A stretch of DNA of 45,705 nucleotides from Saprospiraceae bacterium (GCA_020436835.1 JAGQWZ010000135.1:1-45705), one strand, 5' to 3'. Counted from the first letter of the stretch, positions 27,501 to 35,614 are shown. Notes: a model not told the origin generated them from the letters alone. Made by a program: numbers and translations.

Positions 27501-29528
27501 GTTTTCAAGATCGTAGGAGGTGATGAAGGCTGCTATAAGATCATCCGAACCTGGTGTATGGCTGACTGGTGTTCAATCGGTCAATATGATGGACAATCCC
27601 AATGGTGGTTTAATCCAAAGTACGAGGGTAAATATCTCACCTGGACGCAGAAGATTCTATTGATAGATACTATCCCTCCCACTTGTATTATTGACCTTCC
27701 TGATGTCATCGAAGCCAGTGGTTGTTTCTATGATCTTGAGACTACCGTACTGGTGGAAGATAATTGCAATGTCCTTGATTATCATTGGGAAATATTGGAT
27801 GCAGAGGATAACCTACTCGGTCATGGTTCCGGACAAATAGGTCAGGAGACGGAAGATCATATCTCTATTCAAAAAAGTGATCTTGAAGCGGGAACCTATA
27901 TACTAAAAGTATATGTGACGGATGAGTGTCAAAATGAATCGATCTGTAAAAAGGAATTTGTAATCGAACCTCAGAAAAAGCCGACACCGGTATGCATTAC
28001 TGCACTGACTCTCCAACTTACGCCAATGGATATGGATAACAACGGAGTTGTTGATACTGCCATGGGAACTGTTTGGGCGAGTGAGTTCAATCGGAGTAGT
28101 TCTGCTGCCTGTGGTAGTCTGGATTCCGATTTGGAATACAGATTGGGCCGGCTGGCTGACGGTGAACCCACTCTGCCGGAAGCGGATCATCTAATCTTTG
28201 GATGTGAAGACGTAGGAGTAGTTGCCCTGAGGATGTATGTACTGGATCACTCAGGCACCTGGGATTATTGCGAAGTGATGTTAACGGTGCAAAATGACAA
28301 TGGCGGATGCCCTACAGCAGCTCTTGGTAAGATCAGTGGAATGATTACTAATGAATTGAATCGAATTGTACACAACGTGGACGTCACGGTAACGGACCCA
28401 ACCGGAGACATGATCGCCCAGGATCATATCTCAGGAGACTATCGATTTGAAATGGTTCAGGGAAGTGAGGCGTACATTACTCCTTACAAAAACACGGACC
28501 ATATTAATGGTGTTTCCACCCGAGATTTAATAGATATCCAGCAACATATTCTGGGCGTTGAAAAGTTGGAAAGCTGGTACCAGCGCCAGGCAGCTGATGT
28601 GAACGCCGATGGAATTATTTCTGCAAATGATCTGATACAGATTAGGAAGTTGATCCTGGGAATGATTGATGAGTTTCCGGAGAACACCAGCTGGAGATTT
28701 TTTGATAAAGCCTCCCATCAGGAGAGATATCATATCAATCCTATGCGGGATATTATGCGGGTCGATTTTATGGGGGTTAAAATCGGTGATGTAAATCTGG
28801 ATAGTGATCCATCACACAAAGCATCCAGGTCCAATCAATCCATCAAATTAGTGGTATCTGATCTTGAGTTGGAGGAAGGAAAAGTTTACGAAGTTCCAGT
28901 ACGTATCCGGGATTTTGAATCCATCAGAGGAATGCAGTATACGCTCCAATTTGACGAGCATAAGATTGAATTGAATGATCTCAGAACTGGAAACAGCTCA
29001 ATTAGTGACGCACAGGTTTTCAATTTAAGTAGTCGTGAACTTGGATGGATCACTTCACTATGGTATGATGAAAAGACCGAATCTGTCTCACTCTCCGATG
29101 ATACGGAAATCTTCGCACTGAAGATTACAGCATTGTCAGACACAAAACTGAGTAATGTTCTGAGCATTAACAGTTCGCATACCATCGCAGAAGGCTACAA
29201 TCAAGAAATGGATCTAAATATGGCAATGGTGTTTGAGAACGAGCAGGCACCAAGCGATAATCAGGCATTTGCATTGTTTCAAAACAATCCAAATCCATTC
29301 AGTCACTACACTTCGATCGGTTTCCAACTGCCTGAAAGTACATCGGCTACGTTGTCAGTTTTTGATGTAACCGGAAGGTTGCTAAAAGTACTTAAGGGCA
29401 CCTTTGCTAAAGGATACAATGAAGTGGATCTGGATAGATTCGACTTTCCAACCAGTGGAATTCTGTATTACAAATTAGAAACGGATAAAAATGCAGCTGT
29501 AAAGAAAATGATCTTGATGACCCGGTAA
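21585..29528 (+). CDS. Giant multidomain T9SS surface protein with malectin, SdrD-B, dockerin and cohesin-like domains
   Basis: A 2,647-residue secreted protein. The signal peptide is residues 1-26. Reading along it: an SdrD-B-like domain (about 27-130; FHDENNNGSYDPGE); a propeller-like region with a malectin-like domain inserted (about 350-515; HFAEPNNYLPGDRIFDVLAEG); propeller-like sequence resuming at about 525-800; a second SdrD-B domain (about 807-928; CDANSNGIQDPAEFGIPG); a long Cys-rich region of Ig/HYR-like modules (about 930-2180; recurrent DAC.G and TW.IKD.C patterns); a dockerin-like double repeat (about 2307-2365; DVNADGIISANDLIQIRKLILG); a cohesin-like domain (about 2418-2551); and a type A T9SS sorting domain (about 2562-2647; NNPNPFSHYTSIGFQLPE, ending in KKMILM). 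It is probably exported by the T9SS and anchored on or released from the cell surface. The binding target is unknown. Confidence 0.85.
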   Translation: MNINSRVRVYLLLVPILIGFSILAQAEIVVKTFHDENNNGSYDPGELLITGLSVSGVDLSGNEYGFTDDGAGTFRLMTVPSRMRVRVVGYSTDLRQGVAGPTSVFFAEDGDVINVPVLQELEFNSANSTILVPCFEKGTAADKINSPALVSFPYDVDGVAEVYGGTAQNPRMDATIAQLGSTWGMAFQSIHKRAFVSTILKRHVDLGPEGSGGIYIADYNADPEKPEISSFNLEGFHPSVGPVIHLGAVNRTHVDGEITDQPYALTSIEDLSKRASYDIDAFKKVGQLAYGDIDLSEDERSLWMVNTYQRSLIRLDVSKQDFAITAAALEHFKIDDLLNIPDTDMRMIRCINAGGNSNYHGSEAFTDRNGTAWDRNKYSIDGKPDYKRFNVANTMNDDEGTSESDVYHTWRKGRNFSYDIPIPKEENYTVILHFAEPNNYLPGDRIFDVLAEGVTMLDNFDIATEAGANHKAMTVSFTVPATGPTLRLDFQGEFGNKVREAIVNGIEIVGESLIKTGNLRPWGLDFHNGKGYLGLVNDAMYSQSREHLMGYVVSFDPNNVGAGVTEEVSFALDYPRERASNADAIEPQALRTAAWMPWVEEWEQMHIPLDDPLSFTGGLLCSYPQPLISEINFTEDGSMVINIMDRWAHQTGYMNYSTILGEKTLIIGYASGDILKAFKDGEKYDLEKSNNDDGIFYNNVDGPSYNGEFFYQDEYQSKDVAHHGELITGGAAILPGTHEVVSTVHNPIETTLEHFSFNGVFTQGVHFYSTDSGEKTRAYLFVDQFNIGKANGLGDIEFARGAPSGEVGNYLWCDANSNGIQDPAEFGIPGIDLTLHDKENSLQLIGSTTTDAMGQYVFQNLLQNHCYEIRVNLNQLMAMGYSGLTAPLNTGDPLIDSDGDPEMLPGYAVAMFCTDGQANNMHDIDFGFQGPRALDAVKSICEDPISGCATFTLSVLADCVDTTGVNEVRFFPSFNDADSLLNEILSPTYDVCDGEDTLYARVNIAGDMACFSIAQVRLVEINNASEPLTYSTIVCPTPTFDALSYLVSQGLTGGGSALLFSDPAMTMSISNPVATPTYPLTIYFQSMESTGGSTCTVMGSIRIDSIPAAMISAGNSVDGCGLNCIDLTALGASFNSNGSGATSATWSSSGSGTFQSDNSYANARFYCPDTNDMLNGSVTLSLTVNDDPCGRNIVSSVVINIFSSLPRFIDPGPGDTIDCVDPFVDDQVNFDTFPRCILVANCGDTITAHVTDYDIELGDCNGIVKYIIRHQRVVYAKEEYYCQDTIYVRGIDFDNITCPPMRDSVYCHTGYLTDHNGHPSPFVTGVPMAGNLPLWPQPNSKCELRILYFDEEFNGDCPMTIHRTWWIKDACNGREDTCEQWIMIFDTIGPTIMKDTTYQGLHLAPEDAFPDIDKPVLFVPTTSHDCEAYSYVPSIYAYDTCSEVKMVKAMLPGLATVPLTYNEATGKWESHEQIKIPRTDVPIPLIYEAYDFCHNITRDTCYFYVKDFTKPVAICDKGVNVTLSDTTVWLHAETFDEGSWDNCGISLLLARRTDWASACGVSLCDSIIPYCTTEHHDTLWCSVLEQDKHLNPIEAHYAETLRWLCEDQQECNSLVIGGWWYDLIKYATLECIDHPYPVDDKYLQQIFKDPTLECTDQFLDVGYLCTKLGFGYNANLPAFPAPLLTNSAETAFDVVKQIGGGWSKEVPFCCADACQDIVVELLAMDYWCNWNKCWTTVRVEDKTPPKVVSDLFDVNITCTSYKKLYEPAVIKAQGGDFTALDSLLGGYDKVRYDQYGGLPSKTPYQYHNITCDSILVKKDSLVYDEHLGYQWVSYHHYEAIYDTAEITRYRGQIADDCGLVCIEEKPWINLDHCGNGYIRRVFRFIGQCYSEAAVHKVDTITRYQTIWIQSDCDISKSMFKMPDDLVLYNCDLEYDPEGSGNAGGAADPEATGRPEYIFDDDCRFIGIGYYDKVFKIVGGDEGCYKIIRTWCMADWCSIGQYDGQSQWWFNPKYEGKYLTWTQKILLIDTIPPTCIIDLPDVIEASGCFYDLETTVLVEDNCNVLDYHWEILDAEDNLLGHGSGQIGQETEDHISIQKSDLEAGTYILKVYVTDECQNESICKKEFVIEPQKKPTPVCITALTLQLTPMDMDNNGVVDTAMGTVWASEFNRSSSAACGSLDSDLEYRLGRLADGEPTLPEADHLIFGCEDVGVVALRMYVLDHSGTWDYCEVMLTVQNDNGGCPTAALGKISGMITNELNRIVHNVDVTVTDPTGDMIAQDHISGDYRFEMVQGSEAYITPYKNTDHINGVSTRDLIDIQQHILGVEKLESWYQRQAADVNADGIISANDLIQIRKLILGMIDEFPENTSWRFFDKASHQERYHINPMRDIMRVDFMGVKIGDVNLDSDPSHKASRSNQSIKLVVSDLELEEGKVYEVPVRIRDFESIRGMQYTLQFDEHKIELNDLRTGNSSISDAQVFNLSSRELGWITSLWYDEKTESVSLSDDTEIFALKITALSDTKLSNVLSINSSHTIAEGYNQEMDLNMAMVFENEQAPSDNQAFALFQNNPNPFSHYTSIGFQLPESTSATLSVFDVTGRLLKVLKGTFAKGYNEVDLDRFDFPTSGILYYKLETDKNAAVKKMILMTR

Positions 29529-29595
29529 GAAATAATGTACCCAACGGGACAGAGGGTACATGAAAGCTTATTGTTCAAGGTGATTAGTTTTGGGA

Positions 29596-29632
29596 GGGCA
29601 GGCTTCTTAGTTGAAGCCTGCCCATTTTTTTT
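29596..29632 (+). terminator. Strong rho-independent terminator after the giant gene
   Basis: A perfect 11-bp stem (GGGCAGGCTTC / GAAGCCTGCCC) with a 6-base loop is followed by a run of eight Ts. It lies 67 bases after the stop codon of the giant surface-protein gene. The rest of the gap to 29809 shows only a weak 5-bp hairpin near 29740-29757 and no gene. Confidence 0.9.
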
Positions 29633-29809
29633 AACCTTACATCTAATCAGATCTGTGATCCGAAAGATCAGCCTTTGAGTCTGACCATTGTACAGACGAA
29701 TTCTGATTTTCCGGACTACAAAGCGAAGAAACTCCAATCGGGCTAAAATTGCCCGGATTGTCGACACATCTCACCATGGCAACCGGATCGGTTGAAAGAG
29801 AGCATTACT

Positions 29810-30361
29810 TTACCACAATGCGGTAATGGCGGCAACTGAAGACCACCCTGATACTTGATCGCATGTCTTCATTTCCCGAATTAATTCTTCTGCACAAAGA
29901 ACTACCAAGGAAAGATCCGCTTGAAGCGAACTATCAATCACCAACTTTCCATTGATTAGTTTTCCATTGATGACAACTTGATTATCACTGTCGAAATATG
30001 CTATATGTGCCCGGTTAAATTGTTTATGGACCACCTTCTGATACGCCTGATCTTTAAAAAAGATTTTACGGCGGTCATCATTGGTAATCAGGCTGATGCC
30101 ATTGCTTTCAGTTGAAAGTTTTATCACTCCTGCTTTTTGATGTAACAGATAATTCTGACTATTGATACGTACAGGTTTTATTTTCTCTTTGGAACCTGGC
30201 AGCCGGGTGTAGTTTTTTGTCAACTGAATGGTATCACCTTTAGAATTTGCAAGGGTAACGAAGTCATTACCTCCCGATTTCAAAGCCTCACTGTGAAAAA
30301 TCTGAGAATAAGAATCAGGAATGTTGAACCATATTAGGATAATTAATAGAGGTGTTTTCAT
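29810..30361 (-). CDS. Hypothetical secreted protein at the end of the cox-like operon
   Basis: A 183-residue protein with a signal peptide (about 1-19, ending DSYSQ). The mature part is beta-rich, with short repeated strands (KPVRINSQNYLLHQK, VIKLSTESNGISLI, QVVINGKLINGKLVIDSS). The C-terminal helix SLVVLCAEELIREMKTC is hydrophobic, and the protein ends SSVAAITALW. I do not recognise the family. Its start lies 26 bases after the stop of the VWA gene, so it is probably the last gene of the operon. A link to the molybdenum hydroxylase is inferred from position alone; a periplasmic protein would be odd for a cytoplasmic enzyme. Confidence 0.7.
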   Translation of the reverse strand: MKTPLLIILIWFNIPDSYSQIFHSEALKSGGNDFVTLANSKGDTIQLTKNYTRLPGSKEKIKPVRINSQNYLLHQKAGVIKLSTESNGISLITNDDRRKIFFKDQAYQKVVHKQFNRAHIAYFDSDNQVVINGKLINGKLVIDSSLQADLSLVVLCAEELIREMKTCDQVSGWSSVAAITALW

Positions 30362-30387
30362 GGCCAGGATTTACTTAAATAAATTTA

Positions 30388-31425
30388 TTACAAAATTCTC
30401 ACTAACTCTTTCAAGGTAGACAAATTGTACACCGGAGCCAGTACATCAACATATTCCATCGCTACTTTCATACCGCTGACCTGAATATCATTTTCATCCT
30501 TCAGAACCGGATTAAACCAAAAAACCTTATTTGCCAAATGCTGGATCAGGTACATGGTTTGATCTAAACGGTCCAGGTCACCGGTATCCCAGCCATCACT
30601 ATAAATGATCACCTTTGTCTTTCGATCAAACCAATGTGGCAAGTCCGCTAACCAAGCCTGCAGACAAGACCCGATCCGAGTGCCTCCGGACCAAAGACCA
30701 GGTACATTCTGCCATATTTCTTCCGACTCTACTCGATGCAGTTCCGTGTTGAAGAGGTAAATAGCATGATGATTAAAAATCTGGTTCAATTGTTTTGCAA
30801 AGGAGGTGATGAAACGGCTATATAGATCCATACTTTTACTGACATCGCACAGGAAGACTACTTTTGTCTTTTCTTTTCGAGGATAACGATAATATAACTG
30901 AGTCAATTCATCCCCTTTCCGAAACCGGTTTCGAATTAAATATTTTAGATCGAGTGTACCCCTAACCAGATTTCGCTTTTTCCTTCTCCTTCGATCATTG
31001 GCTATCTTTAGAAGTAATTTCCTGACCCAGAAGTCCAGTTGCAATAAATCCTCCTCTTCCAGATCCACAAAGGATTTCTCATCTGAAGAAAACGGACTGT
31101 AGAATGGAATAGCTAAGGCGTCTTTCTCCGAAATATTAAACAGCCATTTTTTAATATCCTCGAGCTGGTACTTTTTTTCTTGCTTCTGGAGGGAGCGGGG
31201 TTTTTCCTGGCCTTCAGCTTTCTGTATCAACTTCGAATCAAGGCTTTGCCTGTATTCCTTCAGAAATTCTTCGTAATTTTTCGCTAGTTCATTCCATTGG
31301 GATTTACTCCGGGCAAAACATATTTGCAGTAGCAATATATAATCAGCATAAACTCCCAGATTGATATACTCAATGGACTTTAAGGCTGTGGTCACTTCCT
31401 CTATTCCTACCTGGTAGTTATGCAT
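30388..31425 (-). CDS. VWA-domain protein, CoxE-like
   Basis: A cytoplasmic protein that acts with the MoxR-type ATPase upstream in maturing the molybdenum hydroxylase, as CoxE does with CoxD. The VWA domain is in the C-terminal half, with the metal-ion-dependent adhesion site FLCDVSKSMD (DxSxS), FNTELHRV, WSGGTRIGSCLQAWL and YSDGWDTGD. The interval given starts at the first ATG and yields 345 residues. The same frame stays open upstream for 28 codons and reads PTRHHSLTEQLIAFAGFLR, the expected first helix of CoxE-like proteins. The true start is therefore probably upstream at a non-ATG codon: ATA at 31488, overlapping the previous stop as ATAG, or CTG at 31452. Confidence 0.88.
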   Translation of the reverse strand: MHNYQVGIEEVTTALKSIEYINLGVYADYILLLQICFARSKSQWNELAKNYEEFLKEYRQSLDSKLIQKAEGQEKPRSLQKQEKKYQLEDIKKWLFNISEKDALAIPFYSPFSSDEKSFVDLEEEDLLQLDFWVRKLLLKIANDRRRRKKRNLVRGTLDLKYLIRNRFRKGDELTQLYYRYPRKEKTKVVFLCDVSKSMDLYSRFITSFAKQLNQIFNHHAIYLFNTELHRVESEEIWQNVPGLWSGGTRIGSCLQAWLADLPHWFDRKTKVIIYSDGWDTGDLDRLDQTMYLIQHLANKVFWFNPVLKDENDIQVSGMKVAMEYVDVLAPVYNLSTLKELVRIL

Positions 31426-31484
31426 CCGTAAAAATCCTGCGAAAGCGATCAGCTGCTCGGTTAGTGAGTGATGCCGTGTAGGTT

Positions 31485-32375
31485 CTATAGCTTTGATTGC
31501 ACTCCGGTTTTTTCAAGCAACTCTGTAAGTGACAATTCGACTCCCCTTTGATCTTTCCAGTCTTTAAGAAAAAGCCCTAAGGTGGAGGCTACCAAATCCC
31601 GGTCTAATTCCTTAGCATGCAATTCGGCCAGGGCTCTCGCCCAATCCAGGGTTTCGGCCACACCAGGTTTTTTTCGTAATCTTTCGGTGCGCACTTCTTC
31701 CATAAAGCGACAGATTTGCTGCACGATTTTTTCGCCTAGTCCAGGAGTCTTAGCACTCACGATAGCCACTTCTTTTTCAAAAGATGGATAGTCGATATAC
31801 AGGAACATACAGCGTCTCCGTAAAGCTTCGGAGAGTTCTCTTGTGGCATTTGTGGTCAAGACCACCATTGGCTTTGTGGTCGCATGTAGTGTGCCCAATT
31901 CCGGGACCGTCACCTGCCAGTCCGACAGCACCTCCAGCAAAAAGCTTTCAAAAGCTTCGTCTGCCCGGTCTATCTCATCGATAAGCAGTACTACCGATTT
32001 TTCAGACAGAATGGAATGGAGAATAGGGCGCCTCAGCAGGAAACGTTCGTTATATATTTGAGATTCGATATCGGAAGTTTCTCCTTTTACCTCCTGCATT
32101 TTCAAATACATCAATTGATGTTGATAGTTCCACTCATACAGCGCTTGAGAAACTTCTATACCATCATAACATTGCAGCCGGATCAACTCAGTATTGGTAA
32201 GTTTCGCTAATACCTTGGCAATCTCAGTTTTACCTACCCCTGCCGGTCCTTCGATCAGCAAAGGCTTCTGTAGCTGTAAAGCAAGAAAGATCGCCATGGA
32301 AATGGAACGTTCTGAAACGTACGTTTCATTGCCAAGGCGATCCTCCAGGTCTTCTAACGAAATATCTAACGACAT
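31485..32375 (-). CDS. MoxR-family AAA ATPase, CoxD-like
   Basis: An AAA+ chaperone-type ATPase of 296 residues. Walker A is GPAGVGKT (about residue 44) and Walker B is VVLLIDEIDRAD. Sensor 1 is in VLTTNATRE, and the arginine-finger region LRRRCMFLYIDYP follows. In carboxydotrophs CoxD helps insert sulfur into the Cu/Mo site; the general MoxR role is remodelling a partner together with a VWA protein, which lies directly downstream. A TTG at 32393 is in frame and would overlap the coxM-like stop, but the ATG at 32375 (MSLDISLEDLEDRLG) is preferred, leaving a 10-base gap. Confidence 0.9.
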   Translation of the reverse strand: MSLDISLEDLEDRLGNETYVSERSISMAIFLALQLQKPLLIEGPAGVGKTEIAKVLAKLTNTELIRLQCYDGIEVSQALYEWNYQHQLMYLKMQEVKGETSDIESQIYNERFLLRRPILHSILSEKSVVLLIDEIDRADEAFESFLLEVLSDWQVTVPELGTLHATTKPMVVLTTNATRELSEALRRRCMFLYIDYPSFEKEVAIVSAKTPGLGEKIVQQICRFMEEVRTERLRKKPGVAETLDWARALAELHAKELDRDLVASTLGLFLKDWKDQRGVELSLTELLEKTGVQSKL

Positions 32376-32385
32376 TGGATTGCTT

Positions 32386-33225
32386 CTATGCAAGCTTTTT
32401 CAAGGCTCGCGAAAGCATTACTCCAGCTAAGTGCCTTCGATATTCTTCATTTGCATAGTGATCTTCCATCACATATACAGAGTCATCGATACGGGACACG
32501 GCATCAGCGATAATGGAGTCAGAAAGCTCCTTACCTTCAATTGCTTGCTGGGCAGCCTGGTCACAGAACGGGGTGTCTGACAAACCAGTAAATGCGATTT
32601 TTACCCTGGTTAGTGTACCATTATTATTTTCGGCTGCCACGGCACAGCCCACCAGGGCAAAACGGGATGCCGGTTGGGCAAATTTTTCATAGGCAGCTTT
32701 CATGGTCTGCATACTGGGAACTCGAATCGCTGTAATAATCTCACCTGCGGCCAGATCCGTGGAATAAATTCCGGTAAAAAAGTCTTCAATCGCAATACTG
32801 CGACCACCACTCTTGCCCTGAACGATCACCGTGGCTGAGGCAGCTAATAGAGCAGCAGGCCAGTCAGCCGCAGGATCTGCATGAGCAATACTTCCTCCGA
32901 TCGTTCCCGCATTTCGCACCTGAACATCGCCAATCTTGCCGGCGACATCCGCTAATAGTGGTGCATGCTGCTTCACATCTTGACTACCAGCGATCTGGGC
33001 ATGGGTAGATCCGGCCCCAATCACCAGATCCGACCCATCAATGGCAATTTCTTGCAAAGATTCGATCTGGCCAATATCGATGAGCGTACCGGTTTGGTTT
33101 AGTCTCAGCTTTAAAGCAGGTATGAGACTATGCCCACCGGCCAGCAATTTACTGTCATCATTTAGGGCTTGGATAGCTTCCTCAACTGATGACACTCTTT
33201 TATATTCAAATGAAGTGGAAATCAT
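32386..33225 (-). CDS. FAD-binding medium subunit of a xanthine dehydrogenase-family enzyme (CoxM-like)
   Basis: The 279-residue flavoprotein subunit passes electrons from the 2Fe-2S subunit to the external acceptor. FAD-binding motifs are AGGHSLIPALKLRL (about residues 31-44) and GTIGGSIAHADPAADW (about 107-122). The CO_deh_flav_C domain follows from about residue 170. Size is normal. It starts with ATG 19 bases after the large-subunit stop. The order small-large-medium on the strand differs from the classical coxM-S-L order but is common in other cox-like operons. Confidence 0.92.
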   Translation of the reverse strand: MISTSFEYKRVSSVEEAIQALNDDSKLLAGGHSLIPALKLRLNQTGTLIDIGQIESLQEIAIDGSDLVIGAGSTHAQIAGSQDVKQHAPLLADVAGKIGDVQVRNAGTIGGSIAHADPAADWPAALLAASATVIVQGKSGGRSIAIEDFFTGIYSTDLAAGEIITAIRVPSMQTMKAAYEKFAQPASRFALVGCAVAAENNNGTLTRVKIAFTGLSDTPFCDQAAQQAIEGKELSDSIIADAVSRIDDSVYVMEDHYANEEYRRHLAGVMLSRALKKLA

Positions 33226-33244
33226 ATTTTCAAATTTTTAGAGG

Positions 33245-35614
33245 TTAGGAATTGGATTTTTGCATGGCTTGCCAGACAGTCTGAGAAGTAAGTGGCATTT
33301 GTAAGTCTCTGACACCAAATTGCTTAAGGGCATCAACCACCGCATTGACTACAGCCGCCGTAGAACCGATCGTACCTGCTTCTCCGGCGCCCTTCACTCC
33401 TAACGGATTGTGTGGGCAAGGCGTCGTGGTCCTGTCTGTTTCAATCATAGGTACGTCGTCCGCTCGAGGCATACAATAATCCATATAAGATCCATTCATC
33501 AACTGGCCCTGATCATCGTAGATAGCACCCTCGAACAAGGCCTGACCAATTCCTTGTACAACACCACCATGAATCTGCCCATCCACGATCATCGGATTGA
33601 TCACATTTCCCACATCATCCACGGCCACAAATCTTTTCAAGTCCACTTTGCCTGTATCCTTATCAACCTCCACTACCGCTATGTGGGCGCCGAAAGGATA
33701 GGTAAAGTTGGTGGGATCATAAAAACTATTAAAATCCATACCTGGCTCAAGATCAGAGGGATAATTATGTGGAACGTAGGCAGTCAAAGCCACATCTCCG
33801 AATGACACACTTTTATCAGATCCCTTAACCGTCCATTTCCCATCGGCAAACGAAAGATCTTCAGGTCTGGCTTCCAGCGAGTGAGCTGCAATCTTCTTGC
33901 CCTTCTCAAGGATTTTATCAATACTACGGACTATAGCGCTTCCCCCCACTGCCAGGCTCCTGGATCCGTAAGTCCCCATCCCAAAAGCAACGGCATCGGA
34001 ATCACCATGTACGATCTCGACATCGTCCAGAGCGATCCCCAGTTTATCGGCCACCACCTGAGCAAAGGTCGTTTCATGTCCTTGCCCATGCGAATGAGCA
34101 CCAGTATATACATTTACTTTACCAGTCGGTTGCACCCGTACCTGCGCCACCTCATAGAGACCTGCCCTCGCTCCTAGCGCTCCCACCACAGCCGAAGGTG
34201 CAATTCCACAAGCCTCGATATAGGTAGATATGCCAATCCCGAGTAATTTGCCATTCGACTCCTTTTGTTTAGCCCTCAAATCATCATATCCAACCATCTC
34301 CATGGCCTTCTTCAGTACCGCCTCATAATTACCACTATCATATTGAAGGGCAACCTGAGTTTGATATCCAGGTTGTTCTACTCCATCAAACGGTGGGATA
34401 AAGTTCTTTAGCCGTAACTCGGCTGGATCCACTCCCATTTCTATTGCAGCAGTTTCAATCAACCTCTCAAGCAAGTAGGTTGCTTCCGGACGGCCGGCCC
34501 CTCTATAGGCATCTACAGCTACTGTATTGGTAAATGTCGCCGTAACATCTACATTAATCAAGGGCGTGGTGTACAAGCCCTGCAATAAAGTACCGTGCAG
34601 GTAGGTAGGAACTGCAGGGGCAAAGGTGGAAAGATAGGCTCCCATTCCTGCAAAGGTTTTAACCCTTAGTGCCGTAATCTTTCCAGTCGCATCAAAGGCC
34701 ATATCTGCTTTGGTAACATGATCACGCCCATGAGCATCAGTAACAAAACTTTCACTTCGTTCTGCCGTCCACTTGACTGGTCTCCCTATTTGCTTTGAAC
34801 ACCAGACCACCAGGGCTTCTTCGATATAATGAAAGATCTTGCTACCAAATCCACCACCCACATCGGGTGAAACTACTCTTACCTTATGCTCCGGAATGCC
34901 CAGTACAAAAGCGCACATTAAGAGCCGGATCAGGTGCGGATTCTGTGAACTTGTGTATAAGGTATAGCGATCGTTGGTTTCGTCATATTCGCCAATCGCC
35001 GAGCGGGGCTCGATCGCATTTGGTACCATACGTTGGTTGACAAACTCCAATGTAGTTACATGATCCGCCTTCTCAATGGCAGCGTCAACCTCCTCTATGG
35101 GATTTCCCAGTGACCAGTCAAAAGCAAGATTATTAGGCAAATTATCATGGATTCTGGGAGAATCGGGATCTGCCGCCTCTTTCGGAGAAACAACGGCATC
35201 CAGTACTTTGTATTCAATTTCTAACCTATCGGCTGCGTCACGGGCAGCGTACCGACTTTCAGCAATGATCACTGCGATGGCATCCCCAACGTGCCTGGCT
35301 TTATCCGAGACCAGTAAGGGATGTGGTGGTTCATGCATCGTATCACCGTTCTTGAAATCAACCTGCCAGCCACATGGTACTCCATTAATTTTTGCATCGG
35401 AGATGTCCTTACCGGTGAAAATGGCGATGACACCTTCTGCAGAAGCGGCCTGAGAAGTATCAATTCCTTCAATTTTTGCATGGGCGTAGGGGCTTCTAAC
35501 AATATATGCATATGTCATATTGGGCAAAACAATATCATCTGTATATTTACCCTTTCCGGTAATGAACCGTTTATCTTCAACTCTTTTGACGGATTTCCCT
35601 ATATATTTTGTCAT
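33245..35614 (-). CDS. Molybdenum-binding large subunit, form II CoxL-like
   Basis: The catalytic subunit of a molybdenum hydroxylase, 789 residues. N-terminal domain: RVEDKRFITGKGKYTDDIVLP. Molybdopterin-cytosine-dinucleotide-binding motifs include GGGFGSKIF, GQGHETTFAQVVADKLG and GTYGSRSLAVGG. The conserved catalytic glutamate is Glu745 in GVKGAGEAGTIG. The active-site loop reads AYRGAGR at residues 369-375. True aerobic CO dehydrogenases (form I) have AYxCSFR with the copper-binding cysteine, which is absent here. This places it in the form II group, whose substrates are mostly unknown (aldehydes, purines or other heterocycles are possible). Confidence 0.93.
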   Translation of the reverse strand: MTKYIGKSVKRVEDKRFITGKGKYTDDIVLPNMTYAYIVRSPYAHAKIEGIDTSQAASAEGVIAIFTGKDISDAKINGVPCGWQVDFKNGDTMHEPPHPLLVSDKARHVGDAIAVIIAESRYAARDAADRLEIEYKVLDAVVSPKEAADPDSPRIHDNLPNNLAFDWSLGNPIEEVDAAIEKADHVTTLEFVNQRMVPNAIEPRSAIGEYDETNDRYTLYTSSQNPHLIRLLMCAFVLGIPEHKVRVVSPDVGGGFGSKIFHYIEEALVVWCSKQIGRPVKWTAERSESFVTDAHGRDHVTKADMAFDATGKITALRVKTFAGMGAYLSTFAPAVPTYLHGTLLQGLYTTPLINVDVTATFTNTVAVDAYRGAGRPEATYLLERLIETAAIEMGVDPAELRLKNFIPPFDGVEQPGYQTQVALQYDSGNYEAVLKKAMEMVGYDDLRAKQKESNGKLLGIGISTYIEACGIAPSAVVGALGARAGLYEVAQVRVQPTGKVNVYTGAHSHGQGHETTFAQVVADKLGIALDDVEIVHGDSDAVAFGMGTYGSRSLAVGGSAIVRSIDKILEKGKKIAAHSLEARPEDLSFADGKWTVKGSDKSVSFGDVALTAYVPHNYPSDLEPGMDFNSFYDPTNFTYPFGAHIAVVEVDKDTGKVDLKRFVAVDDVGNVINPMIVDGQIHGGVVQGIGQALFEGAIYDDQGQLMNGSYMDYCMPRADDVPMIETDRTTTPCPHNPLGVKGAGEAGTIGSTAAVVNAVVDALKQFGVRDLQMPLTSQTVWQAMQKSNS

